A stretch of DNA of 64,000 nt from Symsagittifera roscoffensis (GCF_963678635.1 NC_087070.1:3539157-3603156), one strand, 5' to 3'. Positions 9,025-19,650 are shown, counted from the stretch's first letter. Notes: generated by a model from the letters alone, not told the origin. Translations and numbers: made by a program.

Positions 9025-9534
9025 ATGTCCCGCCTAAGATTGCGGGTTAAGAAGCCAAAAGATGGTGGAAAATCACCCGAGCACAATACTTGGCCATTCT
9101 CTCACAAAAAGTCCCGCCTAAGATTGCGGGTTAAGAAGCCAAAAATTGGTGGAAAATTACCCAAGCACAAATACTTGGTCATTCTCTCACAAAAAGTCCC
9201 GCCTAAGATTGCGGGTTAAGAAGCCAAAAATTGGTGGAAAATCACCCGAGCACAAATACTTGGTCATACTCTCACAAAAAGTCCCGCCTAAGATTGCGGG
9301 TTAAGAAGCCAAAAATTGGTGGAAAATCACCCGAGCACAAGTACTTGGTCATTCTCTCACAAAAAGTCCCACCTAAGATTGCGGGTTAAGAAGCCAAAAA
9401 TTGGTGGAAAATCACCCGAGCACAAATACTTGGTCATTCTCTCACAAAAAGTCCCGCCTAAGATTGCGGGTTAAGAAGCCAAAAACTGGTGGAAAATCAC
9501 CCGAGCACAAATACTTGGTCATTCTCTCACAAAA
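9025..9534 (+). repeat. 85-bp minisatellite, six copies
   Basis: The segment TCCCGCCTAAGATTGCGGG recurs at 9028, 9112, 9197, 9282, 9367 (one substitution) and 9452, so the period is 84-85 bp. Copies are nearly identical. Because the period is not a multiple of three, the short reading frame across it is not a gene. Each unit contains TTAAGAAGCCAAAAATTGG and CACCCGAGCACAAATA, very like the Fam-1 3' end (TTAAGAAGTCGAAATTTG, CACCCGAGCACAAATA), so it probably grew from a Fam-1 tail. Confidence 0.9.
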
Positions 9535-9900
9535 GCTGAGTTAATTGGAGATATAATTAATAAACCCAAAAACAAAATTTTCGTCCTACAGCAGTTTAAA
9601 CAATACCTTCAGAATGAATCAATTTAAAAAAATTTGTAGACTAATTTTGAATGAGAAACTGATACGTTGAGCATCCGGAAATTGGAAAACCGCCGGAATA
9701 GACTAACACGACTGCTAGTATATCAGGACAAAGCCTTGATTGTTTCGATTGCACTTTAAAGACAAAGGAAAGTTTTTTAATTAAAAAAGAGCAGCAAAAA
9801 AATCGGAAAAAGTTTTTTTTATTCCATTTGTCCCATCAACCGGTAGTAACAAAAAGATGTTATTAGTATATCATACACTAATATAATATTAGATCTAAAG
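9535..9900. other. Intron sequence, no feature recognised
   Basis: AT-rich intronic DNA between the minisatellite and a hAT-N1 copy. No gene, RNA or repeat recognised. Confidence 0.5.
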
Positions 9901-10260
9901 CAGGGGCGGATCTAGCATTTTCTCGAGGGGGGCGGATTTTCAAAAAATTTCAAAAATTTTGTCGGCCTTATTTTAGGTTGACCAAATTGATTTTCTGAGC
10001 TCTCCTAATTCAATTTAAAGACACCATTTTGACCAAATTTTCCTTGCTGCAGGCAAAATTTTGAAAAAACAGGCCAAAAACGAGTTTTTTTTGGCACCCG
10101 CTCCCCCCTCAAAATTGATATATTTTTTTTGGGGTCAGTCAGCCAAAAATGGATATCTCAAAATAGTATAAAATGGGGACCCTTTGGGTCGGCAGGGGGT
10201 CGAACTCCTGAGGGGTGAGCGTCCACTCACCGTCCCCCCCCCCCCCTAAATCCGCTGTTG
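9901..10260 (+). mobile_element. hAT-N1 copy, diverged
   Basis: Starts CAGGGGCGGATCTAGCATTT and ends with CCCCCTAAATCCGCTGTTG, with the family interior (GACCAAATTGATTTTCTGAGC, GGGTCGGCAGGGGGTCGAA). The right end has point changes and the flanking 8-mers (ATCTAAAG and ATGAAAAT) agree only partly, so the target duplication is worn. Confidence 0.8.
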
Positions 10261-11156
10261 ATGAAAATAATAAGTTTTTTCAACAATGGGTCAATGATGT
10301 TCAATCAAATGAATCAGCAGCGTTCTGTTAATGTTCCTACAACATTCATATTAATTTTAAAAAAACTGCGGCAGCAAAAAATTCAAAAAATTAATCTATG
10401 CTTTTCATATGATAGATCTTGATCGATGTATGGCTACAATGGAAGAATAAAATTGCTCAGATAGGAGTGTATTGTATCAAAACAAATTTTCCTATTACGT
10501 TGTCCGAGTTTTGGGTGGATTTTTTACAGAAAAACGATGAAAAAAAGTTGAGTTAATAATCCGAGTTTTGGGTGGGTTTTTTTAGGAGAAACGATGAAAA
10601 AAAGGTTGAAATAACAATCCGAGTTTTTGGTGGATTCTTCAGGAAAACGATGAAGCCTGGTTGAATAAGCAACATATTTATTAAAGAATTCGTTTAGCTT
10701 ACTTTTTAACCACGTTTTTTCCTCAGACAGAAAAGCTTACCGCAACCTCTCCTTTCAATGTTTGCGCATAACGATTCTTTCAAAAGTATTGTTCCTTCAT
10801 TTTGTTGACGGACAAAGTTCGTAGAAAGAATTTTTGATTAAATTATTTCCACATCAAAAATATGTCCTACAAAAATTCATTTCTTGGCGTGAAATCACTG
10901 CTCTCGGCAAAAAATTGAATTTTATTGATGTTTTAGTCGTGATTCAGCGTTAGAAAAAAGTCTTACAATTTTTTCAGTCATAAGAAATCAATTTTTGCCC
11001 TCTAATTTCTTTAACTGACTCATTTCTGCTTTCAAAAAAAGTTTTCACTTTTTTAAAGGTTTTAAAAAATCAGCATTTTTTTATTTAGTTCAAGAAGCCG
11101 CGTTTAAAAGCTAACAAGATTGTTCGTATCGAGGCCTAAATGTATATTGGTAAAAA
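10261..11156. other. Intron sequence with a short ~60-bp triple repeat
   Basis: Within this AT-rich stretch, 10507-10675 holds three copies of a ~60-bp unit beginning TCCGAGTTTTGGGTGGATTT and containing AAACGATGAA. Nothing else is recognised. Confidence 0.5.
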
Positions 11157-11660
11157 AGAAACAAGACTGCTCGTATCAAGGCGACGCCTTGAATGTTCCG
11201 ATTGGCTTTTAAGGCCTATGGAGCGAGCAGTAATAACGTAAAAAATTTAAATTTAACAAAAAACTGAATGTAAATTGAATTAAACTCAATGTAATAAAAT
11301 AACAATTTTTTTTTCTAATATTTGCAATTTTTCGTAAAAATCATCCCCCCAAACGCCAGATAAAATACAAAGTGATAGATTTCGCTCCTAGCAACAAATC
11401 ATTTATGTCAAATAATTTTCCTTAAACCTACTTGGATTGATTTCTAAGACTGATTAAATCTACGCTGACGCGTTAATAGCGCGAAGTATATCGCGCGTTA
11501 CTTGTACCAAATTGGCCAAAATGGCAATCTTTAAACCCTCATAACTTTACACAAAATGATCACAGGTGAAGTATCTTTTCAAATTTAAGCTCAGCACAAT
11601 CATATTTTTTGAATATTATTTTAAAATTTTGTGAAAATGGCTAGTTAATAAAACGAAATT
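11157..11660 (+). repeat. Fam-1 copy, 5' end complete, 3' end lost
   Basis: Starts ACAAGACTGCTCGTATCAAG and carries the Fam-1 landmarks in order: GGCTTTTAAGGCCTATGGAG, ATCCCCCCAAACGCC, TAGCGCGAAGTATATCGCGC, GGCCAAAATGGCAATCTTTA, ATGATCACAGGTGAAG, AATGGCTAGTTAA. It stops before the CACCCCGAGCAC block, where it meets another short Fam-1 start at 11671. Confidence 0.8.
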
Positions 11661-11941
11661 GAAGAATATAACAAGACTGATCGCATATCATGGCAAAGCG
11701 CCAAATGTTCTTTCCGACTTTCTCTTAATTCAAATTGAATAGTTTTTGGTAAAAGAAAATATTAAAAACCTATAAATTTTAGACATGTGTGAAATTTTGA
11801 GTGGTACAAAATTAATACAACCGATGTGATTAGCTAGCCTTAATTCAATTTGGAACGTTTTGTTGTGCGAGATAATTTGCCACGCATAAATAATTCGCGT
11901 TACGCTCTCAGCATTATGAATATTTTCGTAAGTGCGCATAA

Positions 11942-12228
11942 TTTAGTCCAGAACATGGCCAATTTGGAAATTTTCAAATCCTCAGATTTTAACAAAAAGT
12001 AACTGGAGGTAAAGTATCTTTTTAAATTTGAACTCAAGACGTCGATATCTTCAATAGAGTATAAAAAAAATTTGTTGAAAACTAATTTTTTTCGGTCGGC
12101 AAAAATTGACTAAATAAAAAAACCACGCCGAGCATAAATGTTCAGTTTTCTTCAAAAGTCGGAACCAAAACAAAAACCATCCCGAGCACAAAAATTCCGT
12201 TACTTTCGTTGCGAATGTCGAACAATAA
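11942..12228 (+). repeat. Fam-1 3' portion with a duplicated tail
   Basis: Has the 3' half of Fam-1 and then two tail modules in a row: CCACGCCGAGCATAAATG...AAAGTCGGAACC and CCATCCCGAGCACAAAAATT...GAATGTCGAACAA. The tail duplication resembles the first step that could lead to the 85-bp minisatellite at 9025. Confidence 0.65.
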
Positions 12229-12544
12229 ACATTGATTAAATATGCGATAAAAAAAACCTGAATTATTTTTCGCACACCCAATATTAACTAAATGTGATAA
12301 TGTTTGCACCTATTAGACTTTAAATTGAAGCAAAAAACAAGCTGAGAATGTTTTCTGATCCAGATTAATTGGGATATCAGAAAACCGATTTATGGAAATT
12401 TTTCATGCCGTAAAATTTTCAAATAATCCAAACTGGCAAACTTCAAATCCTGCAACTTCACCAAAAAATTCATTGCAGGAATTGTTGCAGGAATTTTAGA
12501 AAAACGATTGTCAGAAAAAATTAAGAAATGACGAAAGCGATTGT

Positions 12545-12806
12545 TTAAAAATTCGAAATTGGTCTATAATAAATCTTAAATTGTTCATCACTCCATTCAT
12601 ATGTCAGCGTCTCAGCCTTAGTCAGATATGCCGCTTTACTTGCTTCCCGAGTTACCAAGCCATCAGGAGTAAACAAGCCAATGTGTGCGGTCACATATAG
12701 TGGTGGATCCGCGTAAAATGCAGCATGGTTTCGCGGGCCATCAGCCAGACAGACCATCATTGCGATTTCTAATGAGACTACTCTTCTAGCTTCTATTTAC
12801 TTACCC
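12545..12806 (-). CDS. Orphan open frame, 86 codons, unknown product
   Basis: An open minus-strand frame with balanced codon use, unlike the surrounding AT-rich DNA. It includes EIAMMVCLADGPRNHAAFY and PPLYVTAHIGLFTPDGLV and ends with a stop after ISNF. I do not recognise it. It lies in the intron between exon 8 and microexon 1 of the FN3 gene, on the same strand. It could be an optional exon: CTCATTAG is an acceptor-like end at about 12774 and GCAAGTAAAG is a donor-like site near 12640, both in phase 1. It could equally be a fragment of an unrelated gene or mobile element. No signal peptide or known domain is visible. Confidence 0.35.
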
Positions 12807-12867
12807 TTCCCGTAACAAAAATCTATTTTATTTGTGAAAATAATCAAAATGTGGTTCCTGCTATCAG

Positions 12868-13277
12868 TTTGTGAAAACATCCCCCACATGCCATATTAAG
12901 TACTAAGTGATAGATTTTGCTCCTATTAACAAATCAATTATGGCATATAATCTTCCTTGAACAAATTTGGAACGATTTCTAAGACGCATTAAATCTCGCT
13001 TACGCGTTAATAGCGCGAAATATGTCGCCCGTTAATTGTCCCAAACTGGCCAAAATGGCCAAACTGGCAATTTTTAAACCCTCATAATTTTACGAAAAAT
13101 GATCACAGGTGAAATATCTTTTCAAATTTAAGCTCAGGACAACAATAGCTTTCGAATGATGAAAAAAATTTCGTCAAAAATGGCTAGTTTAAAAATCGAA
13201 ATTTGTCTGAAGAAAAAAAAACCCACCCCGAGCACAAATATTCCGTTACTTTCGTATCGAAAGTCAGAACAAAAATT
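12868..13277 (+). repeat. Fam-1 copy lacking the 5' end
   Basis: Runs from ACATCCCCCACATGCCATAT through TAGCGCGAAATATGTCGCCC and GATCACAGGTGAAATATC to CACCCCGAGCACAAATATTC and the tail AAAGTCAGAACAA. Confidence 0.8.
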
Positions 13278-13357
13278 GCATAATGTTTACGCAACTGGAA
13301 AATATCGCATCGTATTTTTGATTAGGTGTGATGATAATTTTTTTTTCCACTTGTGAT

Positions 13358-13775
13358 CAGGGGCAGATCTAGGGTTTTTCCAAGGGGGGCGGATTTTTAA
13401 AAAAATCGAAATTTTTGTCAACCTTTTTTTTAAGGTCGACGAAATTGATTTTCTGAGCTCTCCCAAAGTACTACAAAGACCTTATTTTTGCCGAAATTTC
13501 TGCGCCGCAGCCAAAATTTTGAAAAAACAAGCCAAAAAGGCGTTTTTAGGCACTTTTTAAAAAATATTAACCAAAAAAATGCGTTTTTTCGGCGCGCTCT
13601 CCCCCTCCCCCCACAAAATTAGTATATATTGGCGCTCAATGCGCCTTTAGAAAAATTTTAGTGTCCGTCACCAAAAATGGATATCTCAAAATAGTACAAA
13701 GGGGGCCCTTTGGGTCGGCAGGGGGTCGAATCCATGAAGAAGAAAAAGCGTCCACCCCTCCAAAATCCGCCCCTG
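13358..13775 (+). mobile_element. hAT-N1 copy with near-perfect 8-bp target duplication
   Basis: Starts CAGGGGCAGATCTAGGG and ends AAAATCCGCCCCTG. The flanks are CTTGTGAT (13350-13357) and CCTGTGAT (13776-13783), 7 of 8 identical. The target appears to be a Fam-1 copy in reverse orientation, whose normal sequence at that point is CACCTGTGATCATTTTT. The insertion is therefore younger than that Fam-1 copy. Confidence 0.85.
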
Positions 13776-14155
13776 CCTGTGATCATTTTTTCATCTACGA
13801 TCATTTTTTGTAAAGTTATGGGGGTTTGAAGATTGCCATTTTGGCCAATTTTTGCGCTATTATTGTGTAAGCGAGATTTAATTCGTCTAAGAAATTGTTC
13901 CAAATTGGTTGAAGAAGCTTATTTGGCATTATTGCTTTGCTACTAAGTGCGAAACATATCGCTTCGTTTTTTATATGGCGTGTGGGGGATGATTTTCATG
14001 CAAAAAATCTTAAATGTTAGAAAAAAATGCGCTTTTTTACATTCAATTTAATTCAATTTACATTCAGTTTTTGATAAATTCAATTTTTCAAATTATTACT
14101 GCTCCATAGACCTTAAAAGGCAGTCCTTGCCCTGATACGAGAAGTCTTGTTTTAC
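13776..14155 (-). repeat. Fam-1 copy, reverse orientation, interrupted by hAT-N1
   Basis: From CCTGTGATCATTTTTTC through GCCATTTTGGCC and ATATGGCGTGTGGGGGATGA to ATAGACCTTAAAAGGCAGTC and AGAAGTCTTGTTTT, the reverse complement of the Fam-1 5' end. The missing 3' part would lie left of the hAT-N1 insertion. Confidence 0.8.
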
Positions 14156-14275
14156 ATAGTGTGTGGAGATTGTTTTCAATAAAAATCTCAGAATAAAACT
14201 GCTCCAGAGATTAAATGGCAGTCTGAACATCTTTATGGCTTTGCCCTGTTACGAGCAGCCTTGTTCGTTTGGTTT
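14156..14275 (-). repeat. Fam-1 5' fragment, reverse orientation
   Basis: A second, worn 5' end: GTGTGTGGAGATTGTTTTCA ... ACTGCTCCAGAG ... TTTGCCCTGTTACGAGCAGC ... CTTGTT. Confidence 0.65.
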
Positions 14276-14641
14276 TGTTACCAGTTTTTTTGCTAGCAAT
14301 CCGAGGGTCATTCAAAGCGGTAAGAATGACATTTAATATTCGAAAACAATTGAAATTGGGGCTTAGTTGATTATAGTGACGGAAAAGGCTCAGTTGATCC
14401 TAAGCAAACAGTGGTCTAAATTAAAGCTGATAAATATGAATACTTGAATATTATGAAGATTCGACCCATGATTCGACTTTGTTCGACTATAGTCTTCGTT
14501 CGACCGTCTTAATTTGCGACGAAAATCGAACATCGTTCGACTGTGTCGGTGAAATCATGAGTCGAACACCTCAGCCTGGGTACTAACTACCATAGCAGAT
14601 AGGGGAGATGAATGTGGCTAAACAGATGCATATATACTTAC
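14276..14641. other. Intron sequence with a TTCGAC-rich stretch
   Basis: 14455-14575 repeats TTCGACT/GTTCGAC several times on both strands (ATTCGACCC, ATTCGACTTTG, GTTCGACTAT, GAGTCGAACAC), so it can fold on itself. No gene seen. Confidence 0.4.
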
Positions 14642-14935
14642 TGACGGTGATGTTGACCAACTCAGAAACCTCCCGGTTGATGCAATCGTCATGGCTGGTG
14701 ACATATACTCTGAAAGTTACTTCTGTTTCACTAGAAGCCGATGCGGTGTAATTACTAGTGCTGAAAGTAGCAGTTGATTCTTCAACTCTGGTGAAAGTCC
14801 CCCCTATTACAGATATGTTGTAGTTTCCGATCGCTTCACCAGTGTTGCCTCCGTTGCCATCCACAATTGACCCGATTAAAGTGGCGCTGGACGTTGTCGT
14901 TACCACAGCTCCAGTCAGAATTGGGTTGCTCGGAA
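14642..14935 (-). CDS. Exon 8: FN3-like domain 5
   Basis: Acceptor CTGATTTCAG and donor GTAAGTATATA on the minus strand. 294 nt, phase 1 to phase 1, no stop. It encodes about 98 residues that start PSNPILTGAVVTTTSSATL, a typical FN3 strand-A/B opening, and end VTFRVYVTSHDDCINREVS followed by LVNITV. It has sequons NIS, NYT and NIT. Unlike domains 2-4 it does not end in C-T-G but runs into the Thr-rich linker. The intron upstream contains a run of 13 C near 15010. A longer open frame in another phase across 14836-15024 is not used. Confidence 0.85.
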
Positions 14936-16437
14936 CTGAAATCAGACTTTTTATTTATTCCGACAGCCCTGAAAAGATTTTTTTTAATTCCAGCTATTTG
15001 AATCAAATACCCCCCCCCCCCCAAAGTACTTGACCAAACTTAGGCAGGCTTCGTCGCGCCTGAGAAAACGCTTCGCTCATGTTCGACCGAATTTGTGTAT
15101 GCTTTGACCCTGATCAAGGTATGGTTGGATTTTTTGGTCCCGACTTAGACCCATAGGTTTAGTTTCAGTCGAGAATGATAGAACGAATCTCTTTGCTCTA
15201 TTAAGCTTTCTCAAATGAACTTTTTTTCTTCTTCGAAATTCCAGTTTCGAAATTCCAGACTTCATCGAAATTGCAGTTTTTTAAAGGCGTGGCAAATACG
15301 GCTGGAAATCAATCCAAACTGACTTGAGGCCAGCAATTGGTGATAATAGTCTCAAAAGATGCACTTTATCACTTTGTAGTTAACATCGTTTTTAAAGAGA
15401 AGATTCATCAAAAAAAAATTCAGTTAGCAGGTGCTTTAATTTCTTTCTTTAGACTAGTCTTAAAATCCTTGCATAGATCTAACTAATGTCTATTAGATGA
15501 AAAATCTATGATTTAATAGATTACATTAGATGTGATTGGAAAATTGAACAAAAAATTGAATCTTCCGACCGCCCACTAATTTTCATGGAGTACTGCCCGA
15601 TTTTACCGAAAATGATAAAATTCTCGATTTAAAACGGAACAATTTCAAAAAAAGTTCAATTTTGTTTTTTAAAATCAAACCCCACATGCCATTTTGCCAT
15701 TTTGAGTACAAAATTAGATATATAAATAAAGTAACATTAAATTGAACAACTAGCTTTCCTCTATTTAATGTTGGAACAATGTCTGTGCCGGATTAAAAAG
15801 TCTCTCACAGGTGATAGTATCAAGTATATCTCTCGTTAATTGAACCAAGCAGGTCAAAATGGCCATTTTCAAAACCTAATGCTGTTGCAAAAAATATCAC
15901 AATTAAAACCTTTTTTAAAATTAAGTTAAAGAGATCAATTATTATTTTTACATATGCTAAAATTCTTTCGAAAATTGACACGTAAAAATTCAAAATGGGT
16001 CTGCAGAAACAAAATCTTCCCGAGCACCACAAATTATTGTTCACTTTGATAAAATCAAAAGAATAAAATTAAATTTATTCGTTTTTTGGCCGGTGTTTCA
16101 AAGACAATATATGGAATATAAGTTTTTAATCTTGGTAGGGCAAATGTCTGTTTATCTGAAAACTTATTGAATATTCTTATCATTTCTAATTTTTTTAGAG
16201 AATTATTTTTTCCTCTTTTTTTTGCTTGTACGTTGTACAACTTTTTGGCTTCAAGTTGTGTTATATCTGAAATTGATTGAATGATCAAAGCTCCGACTTT
16301 CGAAGAAAGGTTGGAATAATTGTGCTCAGAGTGAGTTTTTTTGCAGAAAAAATTCGGCTTTTTATTTATCCACTTTAGAAAGGCATTTAAATATCTGAAA
16401 AGTATAATTAGCACAGTTTCTTAAACAATTTGAAAAC
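14936..16437. other. Intron between exons 8 and 7, left part
   Basis: AT-rich sequence without recognisable genes. 15820-16050 carries weak Fam-1-like pieces (TGAACCAAGCAGGTCAAAATGGCC, CCCGAGCACCACAAATT), probably a very old copy. Confidence 0.45.
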
Positions 16438-16977
16438 AAACAAGACTGCTCGTATCAGGGCGAAGCCCTGAAGGTTCCGACTGCCTTTTAAGGTTTATGG
16501 AGCAGTAATAACATTAAAAAATTCAATTAAATAAAACAAAAGAATTTTTTTTTATAAAATGTGAAACTTTTTAATGAAAATCATCCCCCCACACGCCATA
16601 GAAAGTTTAAAAGGATATATTTCGCTCCTTGTAACAAACCAATTATGGCAAATAAGCTTCTTTTAACCAATTTGGAACGATTTCTAAGACGGTATAACTC
16701 TCCGCTTACGCGTTAATAGCGCGAAATATATCGCGCGTTAATTGTCCCAAATTGGCCAAAATGGCAATATTTAAACCCCCGTAACTTTACGAAAAACGAT
16801 CACAGGTGAAATATCTTTTCAAATTTGAGCTCAAGACAACAATACCTTTTGAATGATTTTTAAAAAGTTCCGTCAAAAATGGCTAGTTAAAAAGTCGAAA
16901 TTTGTCTGAAGAAAAAAAAAGCCACCCCGAGCACAAATATTCTGTTACTTTCGTATCGAAAGTCGGAACAAAAAGAA
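16438..16977 (+). repeat. Fam-1, the most complete copy in the window
   Basis: About 540 bp, from AACAAGACTGCTCGTATCAG to TATCGAAAGTCGGAACAA. Features of the family seen here: a perfect hairpin CAGGGCGAAGCCCTG near the start, a second stem in ACTGCC...AAGG...GGAGCAGT, a run of A/T, ATCCCCCCACACGCCATA, two copies of TAGCGCG/TCGCGCG, GGCCAAAATGGC, GATCACAGGTGAAAT and a terminal palindrome CTTTCG(T)ATCGAAAG. There is no coding capacity, no clear tRNA-type A/B box and no long TIR. It could be a SINE or a MITE. The left flank AACAA and the right AACAA may be a short target duplication. Confidence 0.8.
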
Positions 16978-17149
16978 TTAGTTCACTATTTCAATTCTTC
17001 TAAGAGTTTTCTTTAATTCAGCTCTGAAGTTTATAGTCGCCTCTTAAAAAAATCCTTGAAAAAAATATGAATTGAATGCTAGAGTTAGTCTTCTTCTGAA
17101 ACAAATCTTAATGAAATTCAAGCTAAAATAATTTTTGAAAACTCAGCAC

Positions 17150-17634
17150 TTTGGGGTGTTTTTTTTCTCCAGACAAATTTCGACTTTTTAACAGGCAATT
17201 TTTGCAGAATTTTTTTTTCTATATCAGCCACATGGTAATTTTGTCTTTGGCTCATTTTTAAAATTTCACCTGTGATTATTTTTCGTTAATTTATGGCTTA
17301 AAGATTGCCAATATGGCCATTTTGGGACAATTAGCGCGCGATAGATTTCGCGCAATTAACGCTTAAGTGGAGACTTAATTCAATTCCGTCTGAGAAATTG
17401 TTCCAAATTAGTTGAAACAAGCTATTTGACATATTTGTTACATTGCTTAGAGCAAAAACTGTCACTTTGTACTTTATATGACTAAGGAGGATGATTTTTA
17501 TAAAAAAAAAAACTTAATTTTTAAATTTTTTTAAAAATAATATCGGTTTCTTCCAGCACATACTGAATGCTCGATAGACCTTGAAAAGCAGTTGGAACAA
17601 TCAGGGCTTCACTCTGATACGAGCAGTCTTGTTG
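17150..17634 (-). repeat. Fam-1 copy, reverse orientation
   Basis: From CCAGACAAATTTCGACTTTT through AGATTGCCAATATGGCC, TAGCGCGCGATAGATTTCGC and GAGGATGATTTTTAT to CTCTGATACGAGCAGTCTTG. The extreme 3' tail (the GTTCCGACTTTCG end) is missing. Confidence 0.8.
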
Positions 17635-17810
17635 TAATTGGGGAGGGCAAATTGACCATTACTTTCAAAACTAAACTGAAATTGAACTCTACAAGAAACT
17701 GAAAGTCAAAACAGAAAGTTAATTCTGAGAGAAAAAAAAATAAAAGAAAAAGAGCGCTAAATGATGAAAATGACATTTTGTTCATATAGTGACACTTGAA
17801 AATTGCTGAC

Positions 17811-18101
17811 CGGTGCAAAAAGTGAGGGTACTGGTGGCGACCGATTCACACTCCGGGTGATCATCAAGGTAGCCTTTGAAGGACGCGTTGTACTTCTGCC
17901 CAGCCGACAGTCCACTGATGGTGAGATTACTACTTAGAGTCCCGTTGGTCACATCTCCAGTGCCAGTTGCCAGTGTCTCCAACAACCATCCGCTTGTAGT
18001 CCCGTTTACGCCCGGGCTCGTATAAGTTGAGAAACCACTTAGAACTGCGTTGACAGTTGTCGCATCCACACTCACATCAGAAAGTTCTGGAGGCCGTGTA
18101 G
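17811..18101 (-). CDS. Exon 7: FN3-like domain 4
   Basis: Minus-strand acceptor TTTATTTGCTGCAG and donor GTCAGCAATT. 291 nt, phase 1 to phase 1, fully open. It begins with TRPPELSDVSVDATTVNAV after the split codon, has the FN3 tyrosine-corner region LTISGLSAGQKYNASFKGY, and ends HPECESVATSTLTFCT. The C-x10-C pair at the end recurs in other repeats and may be a disulfide. There are sequons at NGT (twice), NLT and NAS. The donor GTCAGC is weaker than most but is shared with exon 6, which supports descent of both exons by duplication. Confidence 0.87.
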
Positions 18102-18541
18102 CTGCAGCAAATAAAACTCAAATTAAAAAGCCAAACGGGGCTGACAAAATAATTTGAACTCCGCATTTGCTAGTTATAACTCTACCTATAGCTCTTAATT
18201 ATTTACGCAAGAACTGCCTTAGTTCAGTATAATAAGCAAAACTACGGAAATCACTAACATTTGCGGAATCCGGAAAAAAAGTTGAAGCAGACAAAACTAT
18301 TATGCGGACAAAATTTACGTTACGCGTATTTGTTCGCGGAATCCACTGAAATTTAGTAAGTGGAATCAACTTATATTTTGAAACCTGAACCCAACCCCTG
18401 TAAGTCTTTTCTTACTAAGGTCCTAGTTAGAAAAGTAGAGGCGCGTTAAAAGGATACTAACTAAGCTAACCTAATTGTTAAATTTAAAACTACAAGTAAG
18501 TTAAAAGAAAAATAAACTGAATAGTGTAAAAGCAAACTTAA
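18102..18541. other. Intron sequence upstream of exon 7
   Basis: AT-rich and low in repeats. No feature recognised. Confidence 0.4.
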
Positions 18542-19591
18542 CCCGCACCGGAGTTCCATGGATAACAATCGATTAAATTGAATTTTCGTGGTCTGTCTCA
18601 ATAAATTTCGATTATAATCGATTGTAATCGATTAAAAATGGATTATAATGAAGCTATTTTTCTAACCAAAAAAGTCCGAATATAATCGATTATTTATGAA
18701 AGAAAATGAAACTCGTTTTTGAGGCAAAATAATCCAATTTTAATCGATTATAATCGATTACAATGGATTTTTTCGAGTGGTTATTCATTAAATTTACAAT
18801 TTTGTTCAAATTATCTCATTTCCCGCTTAGCGCAGTTGCTACGTATTACGTTTCATAAAATGTTACATTTCAGAATAAAATTTATAATTTTTTGTCTCTT
18901 CTTTTTGTAACCACAACTGTTTTTGTCTCTTCTTTTTGTAACTGTTTTTGTAACCACAACCCCGCCCCACCCCCATTTGGCGGCCCCCACCCTCCAGTTT
19001 ACCGCCCAACCCCAGTTTGCCGCCCCCCCCCCCCCCCCTCCCATCAGTTAAGCCCCCAGTTAAGCTCCCCAGTTTACAACATCCCACCAGTTTACTACCC
19101 CCCCCCCCCGCCGCGTTTAACCCCCCTCCCACCATTTACCCTCCCCCAGTTTACCGTACCCCTTTAGCTGAGAGGGGGAGCTTGAGGGGGCTAGGGGATG
19201 ACGTTGAGACATCGAATTTAGTAAAAGACATTGCATAAATTCTGCAAATTTCTCGCAAAATTTGCAAGTTTTTGCAAAAATAATGGAATTTAGTTCCAAA
19301 CATTAAATAGGCTATAATCAATTATGATGAATTATATTGGATTTTGTTTCAAAAGAATCGATTATAATGGATTATCTAGGCAAAAATAATCGATTTCAGT
19401 GACAAAAATAATGGACTATAATCGATTATAATGGATTAAGATGGATTTTTATTTTTAGAAAAAATCGGTTTTAATGACCACATAATCGATTACGTGGCCT
19501 GAATTTGCCACAATAATGGATTATAATGACAAAATTTTGGACAACATTTTTCCATTATAATCGATTATTATCCATGGAACTCCGGTGCGGG
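18542..19591 (+). mobile_element. Fam-2 TIR element A with CGATTATAAT-rich interior
   Basis: 1050 bp. Starts CCCGCACCGGAGTTCCATGG and ends with the exact reverse complement, and the inverted repeat extends past 24 bp. The interior is made largely of variants of AATCGATTATAATGGATTA, a near-palindromic unit repeated on both sides. A C-rich core at about 18960-19150 carries phrases such as CCCCCAGTTTACC and runs of up to 13 C. No transposase frame. Related pieces lie at 19651-19772, 23866-24505, 24565-26074 and, as a diverged subfamily, 58082-59048. Confidence 0.8.
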
Positions 19592-19650
19592 AAGCCAAAA
19601 AATGAGCAATGGTGACGAAAAGCTATGTCGCTTTTGGCAGGTAAAAACAA
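19592..19650. repeat. 59-bp spacer between inverted Fam-2 elements
   Basis: AAGCCAAAAAATGAGCAATGG ending near GGCAGGTAAAAACAA. It recurs almost unchanged at 24506-24564, again between a forward and a reverse Fam-2 element. This indicates that the pair with its spacer was duplicated as a unit. Confidence 0.75.

Noticed and set aside
9025-9534. CRISPR-like array
   Set aside because: Direct repeats of 85 bp abut without unique spacers in a eukaryotic intron. It is a minisatellite.
16438-16520. tRNA-like head of a SINE
   Set aside because: The hairpin CAGGGCGAAGCCCTG looks structured, but no A box / B box pair (GGTTCGANNCC) is present and no cloverleaf can be drawn.
18853-19238. Pro- and Gly-rich open frames on both strands
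   Set aside because: Produced by the poly-C core of Fam-2. Frames are not kept in the related copies.
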